Part shown: piece by piece, positions 44,687 to 53,320 of the stretch
Layout: the number at the start of each line of letters is the position of its first letter
Position numbering within the stretch: the stretch's first letter is position 1
DNA from: Kordiimonas marina
Lineage (GTDB): Bacteria; Pseudomonadota; Alphaproteobacteria; Sphingomonadales; Kordiimonadaceae
Reading direction: 5' to 3'
Length of the DNA: 64,000 nt
Assembly: GCF_023006325.1 (NCBI RefSeq)
Contig: NZ_JAINDF010000003.1
Coordinates: forward strand, 496,001-560,000
Translations under genes and position numbers: made by a program
Notes under the pieces: generated by a model
Database searches by the model: none
The model's input: the letters and a program-made list of their open reading frames with translations, nothing else
Told to the model about the DNA's origin: nothing

Positions 44687-47287
44687 ATGAACGTCGTTAT
44701 TGTTGAATCGCCCGCAAAGGCAAAAACCATCAACAAATATCTTGGCAAGGATTACAAGGTTTTGGCCAGTTTCGGCCACGTCCGTGACCTGCCCGCGAAA
44801 GACGGCTCCGTTAAGCCGGATGAAGATTTCGCCATGGATTGGGTGGTCGACCGCGATTCGAACAAACGCCTCACGGAGATCGCCAAGGCGGTCAAGGAAG
44901 CCGACCGGCTCTATCTCGCAACTGACCCCGACCGCGAAGGGGAAGCGATCAGCTGGCACGTGCTTGAAGTCCTGGCCGCCAAGAAGGCGCTCAAGGATGT
45001 CGACGTCAAGCGTGTCGTCTTCAACGAAATCACCAAATCCGCGATCCTGAAAGCGATGGCGGAACCGCGGGAGCTGGATGAGGAGCTGGTGAAAGCTTAC
45101 CTCGCCCGCCGCGCACTCGACTATCTTGTCGGCTTTACCCTGTCGCCGGTTCTGTGGCGCAAGCTGCCGGGCGCCCGCTCGGCCGGCCGTGTGCAGTCCG
45201 TAGCACTTCGCCTGGTCTGTGACCGCGAAAGCGAGATCGAACAATTTGTCGCCCAGGAATACTGGACGGTGGAAGCCGCGCTGAATGGTGACGCCAAGAA
45301 AGGCTTCATTGGCCGCCTGTTCGCGACCCACGGCAAGAAGCTCGACAAATATGACCTGAATAATGAAGAGAAGGCGACAACCGCCGCCAAGCTCGTCGAA
45401 AACACGCCGCTGACCGTGCGCGGTGTCGAACGCAAGCCGGCGCGCCGCCATCCGCAGCCGCCGTTCACGACCTCGACCCTGCAGCAGGAAGCCGCGCGGA
45501 AGCTTGGGTTCGCCGCCAACCACACCATGCGTGTGGCGCAAAGCCTTTATGAAGGTAAGACCATCGACGGCGAAGTGACCGGTCTTATTACCTATATGCG
45601 TACCGACGGTGTGACCATCGCGCAGGAAGCCCTGCACGCGACCCGCGGTGTGATTGAAAACCGCTACGGCGCGAAATATCTGCCGGATGCCCCGCGCGTC
45701 TATAAAACCAAGGCGAAGAACGCCCAGGAAGCGCACGAAGCCATCCGCCCGACCGCACCGTCCCGGACCCCGGCCGAAGTCGCCCACGCGCTCGACGCCG
45801 ATGAGAAGAAGCTTTATGAGCTGATCTGGCGCCGCACGATCGCGAGCCAGATGGAAAGCGCCCAGATGGAGCGTACCACCGTCACCATCCTGAACGCCGA
45901 CAACTCCGCCGAAGTGCGGGCCACCGGTACCGTCGTCCAGTTTGACGGCTTCCTCTCGGTCTATCAGGAAGGCCGCGATGACGAAGCGGATGAGGAAGAT
46001 GCCCGCCTGCCGATGATGAAGGAAGGCGAAGTGCTGACGCTTGAAGCCGTCACGCCCAAACAGCATTTCACCGATGCACCGCCCAGGTTCACGGAAGCAA
46101 GCCTCGTCAAGCGCATGGAAGAGCTGGGCATCGGCCGTCCGTCGACCTATGCGTCGGTGCTCAGCGTGCTCCGCGACCGCGCTTATGTCCATATGGACCG
46201 CAACCGTTTCGTGCCCGAAGACAAGGGCCGCCTCGTGACCGCGTTCCTGGAGAAATTCTTCCCGCGCTATGTGGAATATGATTTCACCGCTGACCTTGAA
46301 AGCCAGCTCGATGAAATCTCCGCAGGCCAAGAGGACTGGAAGAAGGTCCTTCGTGAATTCTGGGACGCTTTCAAGCCGAAGACAGAAGAAATTATCGCTG
46401 TCCGCAACGCCGTGGTTATCGACGCGCTCGACGAATTCCTGGAGCCGATGCTGTTCCCGAAACCGGCGGACGGCAGCGACCCGCGCAAGTGCCCGTCCTG
46501 CGCAGACGGCCGCCTGGGGCTGAAGACCAGCCGCTACGGCGCCTTTGTCGGCTGTTCCAACTATCCGGAATGCAGCTACACCCGGCCGTTCGGCAGCAAT
46601 GACAATGCCGAAGGCGCGGGCGATGAGCCCGCCACGCTAGGGGAAGACCCTGAAACCGGCGAGGAAATCACCATCCGCGTCGGCCGTTTCGGCCCTTATA
46701 TCCAGGCGGGTGAGCCCAAGGAAAAGGGCGAAAAGCCGCGCCGGGCCAGCATTCCGAAGGACATAAACGCCAAGGAAGTGACGCTAGAGCAGGCGCTTCA
46801 GCTTCTGTCGCTGCCACGGACCGTGGGCACGCACCCCGAAACCGGCAAACCGATTACCGCGTCGATCGGCCGTTATGGCCCCTATGTCGCGCATGACGGC
46901 ATCTATGGCCGGCTTTCCTCCACCGAGGAAGTCTTCTCCGTCGGTATCAACCGCGCTGTCACCATCCTCGCCGAAACCGCCGCCAAGAAGGCGGGCGGCC
47001 GCGGCACCAAGACCGTGCTCAAGGAACTGGGGGCCCACCCGGACGATGAGGCCCCTGTCCGCGTGCTCGATGGCCGCTACGGGCCTTATGTGAACCACGG
47101 CAAGATCAACGCCACGCTGCCCAAAGGCACCGAGCCCGAAAGCGTGACGCTTGAACAGGCGCTTGAATGGATCGCGGCAAAGTCGGATAAGAAGAAACCG
47201 GCCCGAAAGAAAGCCGCGCCCAAGAAGGCCACCGCGAAAAAAGCCACGGCGAAGAAGCCGGCAGCCAAAGCGAAGAAGGCCTCCTGA
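44687..47287 (+). CDS. topA: DNA topoisomerase I
   Basis: TopA relaxes negative supercoils. The 866-residue protein has the Toprim domain at the N-terminus (MNVVIVESPAKAKTINKYLG, ATDPDREGEAISWH), the active-site tyrosine in ITYMRTDG, one clear zinc finger (CPSCADGRLGLKTSRYGAFVGCSNYPEC, given as positions about 605-632) and repeated C-terminal TopRim-zinc-ribbon-like units (RVGRFGPYIQ, GRYGPYV). The tail of 30 residues is Lys/Ala-rich like histone H1. ATG 44687 gives the family start. A terminator overlaps the stop codon. Confidence 0.96.
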   Translation: MNVVIVESPAKAKTINKYLGKDYKVLASFGHVRDLPAKDGSVKPDEDFAMDWVVDRDSNKRLTEIAKAVKEADRLYLATDPDREGEAISWHVLEVLAAKKALKDVDVKRVVFNEITKSAILKAMAEPRELDEELVKAYLARRALDYLVGFTLSPVLWRKLPGARSAGRVQSVALRLVCDRESEIEQFVAQEYWTVEAALNGDAKKGFIGRLFATHGKKLDKYDLNNEEKATTAAKLVENTPLTVRGVERKPARRHPQPPFTTSTLQQEAARKLGFAANHTMRVAQSLYEGKTIDGEVTGLITYMRTDGVTIAQEALHATRGVIENRYGAKYLPDAPRVYKTKAKNAQEAHEAIRPTAPSRTPAEVAHALDADEKKLYELIWRRTIASQMESAQMERTTVTILNADNSAEVRATGTVVQFDGFLSVYQEGRDDEADEEDARLPMMKEGEVLTLEAVTPKQHFTDAPPRFTEASLVKRMEELGIGRPSTYASVLSVLRDRAYVHMDRNRFVPEDKGRLVTAFLEKFFPRYVEYDFTADLESQLDEISAGQEDWKKVLREFWDAFKPKTEEIIAVRNAVVIDALDEFLEPMLFPKPADGSDPRKCPSCADGRLGLKTSRYGAFVGCSNYPECSYTRPFGSNDNAEGAGDEPATLGEDPETGEEITIRVGRFGPYIQAGEPKEKGEKPRRASIPKDINAKEVTLEQALQLLSLPRTVGTHPETGKPITASIGRYGPYVAHDGIYGRLSSTEEVFSVGINRAVTILAETAAKKAGGRGTKTVLKELGAHPDDEAPVRVLDGRYGPYVNHGKINATLPKGTEPESVTLEQALEWIAAKSDKKKPARKKAAPKKATAKKATAKKPAAKAKKAS

Positions 47288-47302
47288 TCGGGGGCCTTTT
47301 TT
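47276..47302 (+). terminator. Rho-independent terminator overlapping the topA stop codon
   Basis: A 9-bp stem with one G-U pair (47276-47284 with 47290-47298), 5-base loop, then six T. The TGA stop of topA (47285-47287) is inside the loop, so the last topA codons are part of the terminator stem. Confidence 0.8.
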
Positions 47303-47340
47303 ATACCCCCAAACGGCTGACCGCTCATTTGAAAGGATAA

Positions 47341-49650
47341 GTGCCCTTGGCACATAAGAACGCCCCTGCCCACCTGCCGAGCCGCGAAGACGTCCTCGCC
47401 TTCATCAAGGACTCCAAGACCAAGGTGACCAAGCGGGAAATTTCCCGCGCCTTTGGCGTTACCGGCCCCGACAAGGTGCACCTGAAGAAGCTCCTCCGGG
47501 AAATGCAGGAAGACGGCACGCTGGCGAAGGACCAGGGACAAGCCCTCCGCCCCGCCGACCAGCTGCCCAGCGTGCAGGTGGTGGAGTTCGCAGGCCTCGA
47601 TTCCCACGGCGACCCGCTTGTGAAGCCGGTCAACTGGGAAGGCGAAGGCACGCCGCCAACCATTTATATCAGCGAAGAACGCAAGCATAAGCACGGCCGC
47701 GGGCGCGCCCCGGCGCTCGGCCCCGGTGACCGCGCGCTTGTCCGGGTCATCCAGGTCAAGAACGACCTTTACCGCGGCCATGTCCTCAAGGTGCTGAAAC
47801 CTGCCCCCAAGGCGCTGATGGGCGTGTTCAAGGGCAATGAGAACGGCGGCCGCATCGAACCCGTGGACAAAAAGAACCGGGACGAATACTGGGTCGACCG
47901 GGACGATATAAACGGGGCCGTGGACGGCGAACTGGTACTCGCTGAACCCGCGAAGCCCGGCAAACGCCACATGGGTCCGAAGCGCGCCCGCATCAAGGAA
48001 CGCTTGGGCGACCTTTCGGACGCGCGCTCGATCAGCATGATCGCGATCCATGCCCATGAAATTCCTTATGAATTCCCGGATGCAGTGATCAAGGAAGCCG
48101 AGGCTGCCAAGCCGGTTACCCTCGGCAATCGCACCGATCTCCGCGATATTCCGCTTATCACCATCGACCCCATCGACGCGCGCGACCATGACGATGCCAT
48201 CTGGGCCGAAGCCGACGATGATCCCAAAAACAAGGACGGCTGGCATGTGATGGTCGCCATCGCCGATGTCAGCCATTATGTCACCCCCGGCTCCGCGCTC
48301 GACCGCGAGGCGCTGAAACGCGGTAACAGCTGTTATTTCCCGGACCGGGTGGTGCCGATGCTGCCGGAAGCCCTGTCCGCCGACCTGTGCAGCCTGATGC
48401 CGGGCGTGGACCGTGCCTGTATGGCCGTCCACATGTGGTTCGACGCGAGCGGCCACAAGATCCGCCATAAATTCGTCCGCGGCCTGATGAAAAGCGCCGG
48501 CAATATCGATTATGGCCGCGTCCAGGCCGCGCTTGACGGCCATCCGGACGATGAGACCGGACCGCTCCTAGAAAGCGTCCTGAAGCCGCTCCACGGCGCC
48601 TGGAAGGCTCTGATGAAAGCCCGGGCCAAGCGTGAACCGCTGGAACTGGACCTGCCCGAACGCAAGATCGAGCTGGATAATGCGGGCCACGTGAAAGCCA
48701 TCACGCTGCGTGACCGGCTGGATGCGCACCGTATCGTCGAAGAATTCATGATCTCCGCCAACGTCTGCGCGGCGGAAGAGCTGGAGCATCACCATACCCC
48801 GGCCATGTACCGTGTGCATGAAGAGCCGCCGATGGAAAAGATGGAGTCGTTGCGCGACTTCCTCGCCACGCTGGACCTTAACCTCGCCAAGGGCCATGTG
48901 CTGATGGCCCGCCTGTTCAACGGCATCTTGGGCCAGGTGAAAGGCACCCCACACGAACATATGGTCAATGAGGTGGTGCTGAGGAGCCAGACACAGGCTT
49001 ACTATAGCCCCGAAAACCTCGGCCACTTCGGCCTCGCGCTCCGGCGCTATGCCCACTTTACTTCCCCGATCCGGCGCTATGCCGACCTTCTGGTCCACCG
49101 GGGCCTTGTCCGCGCGCTCGGCTTCGGTTCCGACGGCCTGACGGACGCGGAAATCCACAAAATGGGCGAGGTCGGCGAACAGATTTCCGCCACCGAACGC
49201 CGGGCGATGATTGCCGAGCGCGAATCGACCGACCGCTACATGGCCTCCTACCTCGCCGACCATGTGGGGGAAGAGTTCGAAGGCCGCATCACCGGCGTCA
49301 CCCGTTTCGGCCTGTTTGTGGCGCTTGAGCCTTCAGGCGGCGACGGGCTTATTCCGATCTCGGAGATCGGGCAGGATTTCTACGCGCTCGATGAACTCCA
49401 TCACCGGCTGGTGGGCGAACGCTACGGCGAAAGCTTCTCGCTTGGGGACAAGCTCACCGTCAAGCTCACGGAAGCCAACCGCTATACCGGCGGCCTGAAG
49501 CTTGACCTGGCGGGCGAACGTGATGTTCCGGCCTTTGCCAAGCACAAGCGCCGCGGCCGTGGCGGCCCGCCCCCGCGCGCCAAGGGCCGCAAGGCCCGTC
49601 CGGTCGGCGGTGAAAAGCCAGGCCGCAAAAAAGGCGGCCGCCGCCACTGA
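47341..49650 (+). CDS. rnr: Ribonuclease R
   Basis: RNase R is a 3'-5' exoribonuclease that degrades structured RNA and works with SmpB/tmRNA. The 769-residue protein starts at GTG 47341 (AGGA upstream) with an HTH_12 region (REDVLAFIKDSKTKVTKREISRAFGV), then cold-shock domains, the RNB catalytic core with DARDHDDAIWAE (acidic metal ligands) and an S1 domain (FEGRITGVTRFGLFVALEPSG). The basic tail (KRRGRGGPPPRAKGRK) is typical. It follows topA behind a terminator. Confidence 0.95.
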   Translation: MPLAHKNAPAHLPSREDVLAFIKDSKTKVTKREISRAFGVTGPDKVHLKKLLREMQEDGTLAKDQGQALRPADQLPSVQVVEFAGLDSHGDPLVKPVNWEGEGTPPTIYISEERKHKHGRGRAPALGPGDRALVRVIQVKNDLYRGHVLKVLKPAPKALMGVFKGNENGGRIEPVDKKNRDEYWVDRDDINGAVDGELVLAEPAKPGKRHMGPKRARIKERLGDLSDARSISMIAIHAHEIPYEFPDAVIKEAEAAKPVTLGNRTDLRDIPLITIDPIDARDHDDAIWAEADDDPKNKDGWHVMVAIADVSHYVTPGSALDREALKRGNSCYFPDRVVPMLPEALSADLCSLMPGVDRACMAVHMWFDASGHKIRHKFVRGLMKSAGNIDYGRVQAALDGHPDDETGPLLESVLKPLHGAWKALMKARAKREPLELDLPERKIELDNAGHVKAITLRDRLDAHRIVEEFMISANVCAAEELEHHHTPAMYRVHEEPPMEKMESLRDFLATLDLNLAKGHVLMARLFNGILGQVKGTPHEHMVNEVVLRSQTQAYYSPENLGHFGLALRRYAHFTSPIRRYADLLVHRGLVRALGFGSDGLTDAEIHKMGEVGEQISATERRAMIAERESTDRYMASYLADHVGEEFEGRITGVTRFGLFVALEPSGGDGLIPISEIGQDFYALDELHHRLVGERYGESFSLGDKLTVKLTEANRYTGGLKLDLAGERDVPAFAKHKRRGRGGPPPRAKGRKARPVGGEKPGRKKGGRRH

Positions 49651-49677
49651 GGCTCACCCTTCCCTGCACAGATAACA

Positions 49678-49709
49678 AAGCGGCACCGACGATATTGTCG
49701 GTGCCGCTT
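49678..49709. terminator. Bidirectional hairpin between rnr and the cytochrome-porin gene
   Basis: A perfect 13-bp stem (49678-49690 with 49697-49709) with a 6-base loop. On the minus strand it is followed by TTTGTTAT, on the plus strand by C-rich DNA. It lies between two convergent genes and most likely ends the 49746 gene, perhaps also rnr. Confidence 0.7.
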
Positions 49710-49745
49710 CCCCCAGGTCATGCTGAGATGGCTCTGACTGTCCTC

Positions 49746-51158
49746 CTAGAACGTCAGGGTCGTCAGCACGAATAAGGTGTTGTTATCGGACGCATGGCGC
49801 CCCATGCCATCCACATTGTTGGTTTGCCCGTCCATGCTGGCATAGGCCACATACTGAAGCGTCAGTTTGGGGTTGAACCAGGGGTAGGCGCCGAGCGGTT
49901 TCTTGTGGAACGGCAACCAGTCACCTTCGACGATGAATTCGGTCGAATTGGGTGAGCCTTTGAGCGTGCCATATAAGGCCGGGTCAGGATCGCCTGAGAT
50001 GCGGACCATGCCCAACGTTGCGCCGTACGTATGGTCATACGTGTAGGAGACGCTGGTGTTGAAGCTGTGCAGCGTGTTCGACACATTATCCGCATCACCA
50101 AGCGCATGGCTGGCATCAAGCCGCTGATTCTCGAAGATCAGGCTGGCACGGGCCGTGACATCATAATTGTCGGCAATCCGCTGGTACGTGGCATCGAAGC
50201 CGACATCGGTATAATGGTCGGACCCCACGAACCTGTGCCCGTCAGGATACAAGGATGCAGCCATCCCGAACGTTCCGACCGAGAAAAAGTTCGCCCCTTC
50301 ATCCTTCTGGATGGCCAAACGCCAGTATGGCGCTATGCCACGGGAGCCAGGAGTGCCGCTGGCATCACCGGTCAGGCTTCCGATCAGGCTGCGGGACAGC
50401 ATGTGATAGAAGCCAGCCTCGGCATAAAGCGTATCGTTATAGAGACCGTACGCGGTAACGCCGTAGGAGATTTGCCCAAGCCCGCCTTCGATGAGGGTCG
50501 CGGCTGCCGGTCCAGGCGCCAGCGCCGAGCCGTCAAATGGGAAGCCCCATGCAGGTGTGGAGTTGAACAGGTCCTGCACGGTCGGGTTATTGTTGATGCT
50601 GACCCCATACTGCAGGTCCTTGCCGTTCATCGTGGTGCTGTCGGCATAGCGGATGTCTACGTTATCCCAGGACCAGCCTTTTTCGACACCGTCATAGGTG
50701 ATCTGAACAAAGGCACCGACCTTGCCGACAACCTTGCCGCCATAGAAGAGGCTGAGTTGGTCGACCGTCCAGTTATCATTCGTGCCATAGCCATCAGCGG
50801 CGTTGTCGGTCTGGTCCTTGGCCGTATGGGTGAAGGAGCCCTGCGCCCAGGCGCTGAACTTCTCGAAGAAAGGCACATCGCCTTCCGAATAGCCGCTTGC
50901 CTTGAACTCACGCCCCACCGAATTGAGCTGCGGGTAGACCGTGTGGCAGGCGTTGCATTCCATGCCGGTCTGGCGGGCAAAGGATGGGATCGCGGCCGCC
51001 GGATGGCTGACCCCCAAGCTCATCAGGCCCAAAACCAGCGGCAACGCCAGGGTTGGTAAATATCGCCCACGCCGCGGCCTGACACCGCTTTTTACTGACG
51101 CGGACCCGAAGGACGCGGACAGGATGCCGCGCCGGACTTTTCTCAAGATAGTTTTCAT
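49746..51158 (-). CDS. Fused monoheme cytochrome-porin (Cyc2-like), outer membrane
   Basis: A 470-residue exported protein. The N-terminus is long (56 residues, basic until about 33, then LPTLALPLVLGLMSLGV) with cleavage likely after HPAAA at 56. The mature start IPSFARQTGMECNACHTVYPQLNSVG, given as residues 57-82, carries one CxxCH heme c site (Cys68, Cys71, His72) of the form seen in Cyc2 fused cytochrome-porins. The rest is rich in alternating aromatic strands (LSLFYGGKVVGKVGAFVQITYDG and so on) and ends in Phe, as outer-membrane beta barrels do. Cyc2 passes electrons through the outer membrane during Fe(II) oxidation. No other electron-transfer gene is near. GGAG lies before ATG 51158. 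Confidence 0.82.
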   Translation of the reverse strand: MKTILRKVRRGILSASFGSASVKSGVRPRRGRYLPTLALPLVLGLMSLGVSHPAAAIPSFARQTGMECNACHTVYPQLNSVGREFKASGYSEGDVPFFEKFSAWAQGSFTHTAKDQTDNAADGYGTNDNWTVDQLSLFYGGKVVGKVGAFVQITYDGVEKGWSWDNVDIRYADSTTMNGKDLQYGVSINNNPTVQDLFNSTPAWGFPFDGSALAPGPAAATLIEGGLGQISYGVTAYGLYNDTLYAEAGFYHMLSRSLIGSLTGDASGTPGSRGIAPYWRLAIQKDEGANFFSVGTFGMAASLYPDGHRFVGSDHYTDVGFDATYQRIADNYDVTARASLIFENQRLDASHALGDADNVSNTLHSFNTSVSYTYDHTYGATLGMVRISGDPDPALYGTLKGSPNSTEFIVEGDWLPFHKKPLGAYPWFNPKLTLQYVAYASMDGQTNNVDGMGRHASDNNTLFVLTTLTF

Positions 51159-51525
51159 CTTGCTTCTCCAGGCTTTTGGTTGGCCTGAGAGTCTTCGCGC
51201 CCTGCCGATACCGGCAAAACGAGACTGTCAGACAACACTGCTGTTGGAAGCGTCGATGGTGCCAGGGGCCACCCTCAGACAAGTCCGCTATGAGTTACTC
51301 TCTCAATAACGGGACCCTCTCGAGGCTTTGTCGTGCCTAAGCCTGGTCCGCAGAACCATTCGGCGTCCCGTCTTCCACCTAACATTCGGGCATGAGACGG
51401 GTCTTTCAACGCAGGCATAAAAACAACCCTGGCGTTGGCTAACCTTGATAATAGTCAAGTGGGAACACGAGCTTGCACACGCCCGCTAAAATTGCAGGCA
51501 TAAAAGCAACACTATCGGATCGGGG
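51159..51525. other. Non-coding leader region with structured elements and direct repeats
   Basis: A gap of 367 bases upstream of the cytochrome-porin gene. On the minus strand two adjacent hairpins (GGUUC-UGC-GGACC from 51357-51345, and a 6-bp AGGCUU/AAGCCU stem at 51344-51323) are enclosed by an 8-bp stem (51372-51365 with 51315-51308). The segment AGACGGG at 51373-51367 can instead pair with CCCGUCU at 51401-51395. A further hairpin sits at 51202-51216. Two 20-base direct repeats (51411 and 51494) lie farther upstream. There is no tRNA or known riboswitch core here that I can identify. Confidence 0.5.
51411..51513 (+). repeat. Direct repeat pair with GCAGGCATAA core
   Basis: Two 20-base copies at 51411-51430 and 51494-51513, matching at 18 of 20 positions and 83 bases apart. 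The 10-base core GCAGGCATAA also occurs once more at 14735-14744 (end of udgB) and, with one change, at 52405-52414 and inverted at 52448-52457 before rpmG. Confidence 0.6.
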
Positions 51526-52281
51526 CTAGAGAATGCCGAGCTTGACGAACACAGTGGCCACATCGTCGGCGAAATTCGCGCCTTTCCGGAGCACCGGCAC
51601 GTCAGCCGGCAGGTCGGTAATTTCGTGGCTCTCCGTGGCGATGAGGGCCACGGGAATATTCCGCGTGGTCGGCATGGCGCGGAGCGCGCAGGCGAGGTCC
51701 ACGCCCGTCAGTTCCGGCATCACGCGGGAAACGATCACCGCATCGGGCCGCATGGACGGAATAAGCTGGACCGCATCCATGGTGGAGGCGACGTTGATCA
51801 TGCGGTAGCCGCATTCAAGCAGTTCCCGCGTGACGATTTTGGTGGCGAGGCCCGGCTCCATCACCAGCATCACCTCAATATCCGTGACCGTCACATCGCT
51901 GACCTCGAAGCCGCCTTTGTTCGGCAGCTTGCGCATCATCTGGGAAACATCGATCTCCCGATTGTGGACAAAGGCCTCCAGGCATTCGGCCATACGGTCG
52001 GCATAATAGAGAATGTCACGACTGACCTCAGGCGTCAGGTCCTTGACGTTGAAGAAATAGTCCTCGAAACGGTGGCACAGCACCTTGAGGGCCTTCATAT
52101 CGAAACTGGCGGCAACGGTCTTCAAAGAGTGTGCCTCAAGCCGGACGACGGCGAGCGCATCCGTGCCTTTGATCACGCCCTCTTGAAAATGCTGTACCGC
52201 TTCCTGCAGATTGGCGAGACGGTCCTCGACCGTATCAATGGCTTCGGTGCGTAACTCTTCAACAAGATCGTTTTCGATCAT
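51526..52281 (-). CDS. Hpt domain protein with degenerate receiver domain
   Basis: A 251-residue cytosolic signalling protein. Residues 15-110 form a four-helix Hpt domain with the phosphorylated His51 in EAHSLKTVAASF. Residues 133-251 are a CheY-like fold without catalytic residues: the acidic pair is replaced by VMEP, and the phospho-Asp is Ser185 in DAVIVSRVMPELTG. It should accept and pass phosphate on His51 while its receiver serves as a silent interaction domain. No kinase lies next to it, and the partner is unknown. Confidence 0.85.
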   Translation of the reverse strand: MIENDLVEELRTEAIDTVEDRLANLQEAVQHFQEGVIKGTDALAVVRLEAHSLKTVAASFDMKALKVLCHRFEDYFFNVKDLTPEVSRDILYYADRMAECLEAFVHNREIDVSQMMRKLPNKGGFEVSDVTVTDIEVMLVMEPGLATKIVTRELLECGYRMINVASTMDAVQLIPSMRPDAVIVSRVMPELTGVDLACALRAMPTTRNIPVALIATESHEITDLPADVPVLRKGANFADDVATVFVKLGIL

Positions 52282-52442
52282 AAGTCCTTATCCCAACTGC
52301 CAACCGGCGGTGCCTGTCCCGGTCACGTGCTTCAATGATGCCTGCCTTTTCATTTGCCATGAAAAAGGTTACCCGAGCGTTAGCATTTACAATGCATTTT
52401 GCAAACAGGCATAAATTTTATGACAAACGTGCCACTCAACAC

Positions 52443-52470
52443 TTGACTTATGCCTGCGCGCGAGTATTTT
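52443..52470 (+). promoter_or_regulatory. Likely sigma-70 promoter of rpmG
   Basis: TTGACT at 52443-52448, 16 bases, TATTTT at 52465-52470, 62 bases before the rpmG ATG. A strong promoter is expected here for a ribosomal protein gene. An inverted GCAGGCATAA-type site (52448-52457) overlaps its -35 and spacer. Confidence 0.6.
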
Positions 52471-52531
52471 GCGCCGACGAACCGCCCACAAGTGGGGCGG
52501 CCCTTTAAACCGTTTTCTTGGAGTTAATCAG

Positions 52532-52699
52532 ATGGCTAAGCCGTCCACCATCAAGATCAAGCTGGTGAGCACTGCGGATACCGGCTACTACTACGTGACC
52601 AAGAAGAATCCGCGGACGTTGACCGAGAAAATGGTCCTGCGCAAGTACGACCCGGTCGTTCGCAAGCACGTAGAGTTCAAGGAAGCCAAGATCAAATAA
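52532..52699 (+). CDS. rpmG: 50S ribosomal protein L33
   Basis: A 55-residue ribosomal protein of the large subunit E-site region. The sequence [20 protein letters not shown] and [25 protein letters not shown] is typical. It has no CxxC zinc motif, so it is the zinc-independent form. GGAG lies 11 bases before ATG 52532; the longer frame to 52469 is not conserved. A terminator follows. Confidence 0.97.
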   Translation: MAKPSTIKIKLVSTADTGYYYVTKKNPRTLTEKMVLRKYDPVVRKHVEFKEAKIK

Positions 52700-52721
52700 T
52701 CTTGGAATTCCGATCCGAATG

Positions 52722-52760
52722 GAAAACGCCGCGCCAGAAATGGCCGCGGCGTTTTCTTAT
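52722..52760 (+). terminator. Rho-independent terminator after rpmG
   Basis: A 12-bp stem (52722-52733 with 52745-52756) topped by a CCA-GAAA-TGG hairpin, followed by TTATTT. It starts 23 bases after the rpmG stop. Confidence 0.88.
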
Positions 52761-52800
52761 TTGGGTTAGCCCCTGCCCGTGCGCCATCTGCTTCGGGGCG

Positions 52801-53190
52801 CTACCACAACAGTGTATCCGGGTTCTTGATCGGTTCGTCATCCAGCGTGCGCAACAGGCCCTTGACGCAGCGGACGCCGGTCCAGAAAGCCCACCAGAAG
52901 ATAATAACAATCCCGACGAAGACCATGGTCATCACCACACCGATCGCCAACTGCACCAGCCCGAGCCAGAATGTACGGATCAGATAGCGATAGTGGCTGT
53001 CCCACGGCGGGGTTGCGCCCTCCTGCTTGGTATGGGCGATAACGACGCCTGCGAAGGCGCTGATGCCGGTGGCGAACCCGATGAGATAGAGAATATAGAC
53101 GAGCAGGACCGCCTGACGCTCACTGTCGGTGCGCATTTCCTCCGGCGAGCCCTCCGGCATCTCCCGCCTTTCGTCTGAGGCTTCGGTCAT
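52801..53190 (-). CDS. Small inner-membrane protein (DUF4870/Tic20-like)
   Basis: A 129-residue membrane protein with a charged N-terminus (residues 1-25), then hydrophobic segments at about 27-52 and 75-105, with HYRYLIRTFW between them. The layout resembles DUF4870/Tic20-like proteins of unknown function. The C-terminus (LRTLDDEPIKNPDTLLW) is cytosolic. It converges with rpmG and precedes no operon partner. Confidence 0.65.
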   Translation of the reverse strand: MTEASDERREMPEGSPEEMRTDSERQAVLLVYILYLIGFATGISAFAGVVIAHTKQEGATPPWDSHYRYLIRTFWLGLVQLAIGVVMTMVFVGIVIIFWWAFWTGVRCVKGLLRTLDDEPIKNPDTLLW

Positions 53191-53320
53191 ACCTGTTCCC
53201 TCCTTCCCCTAAGTACGGATAAGAGGAGGCTACCGCGCCGCAGGGACGCTGGCAATGTTTAGCAAACAGGAGCTACGCCCTCAGAAGGGCCGCTGAGGCA
53301 AATTTGAGGGGGAGGAGAGC

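Noticed and set aside
44615-46330. A 571-residue open frame antisense to topA
   Set aside because: Same reason: long antisense frames are common in GC-rich genes, and the protein is low in known motifs.
47086-48543. A 485-residue open frame antisense to rnr and the topA end
   Set aside because: Antisense of two well-supported genes, with no start signal or domain.
51166-51193. ACTCTCAGGC-like sequence before the cytochrome-porin gene, resembling part of a glycine riboswitch
   Set aside because: Only the 3' signature is present; the conserved core helices of the aptamer are not seen, and the gene is unrelated to glycine.
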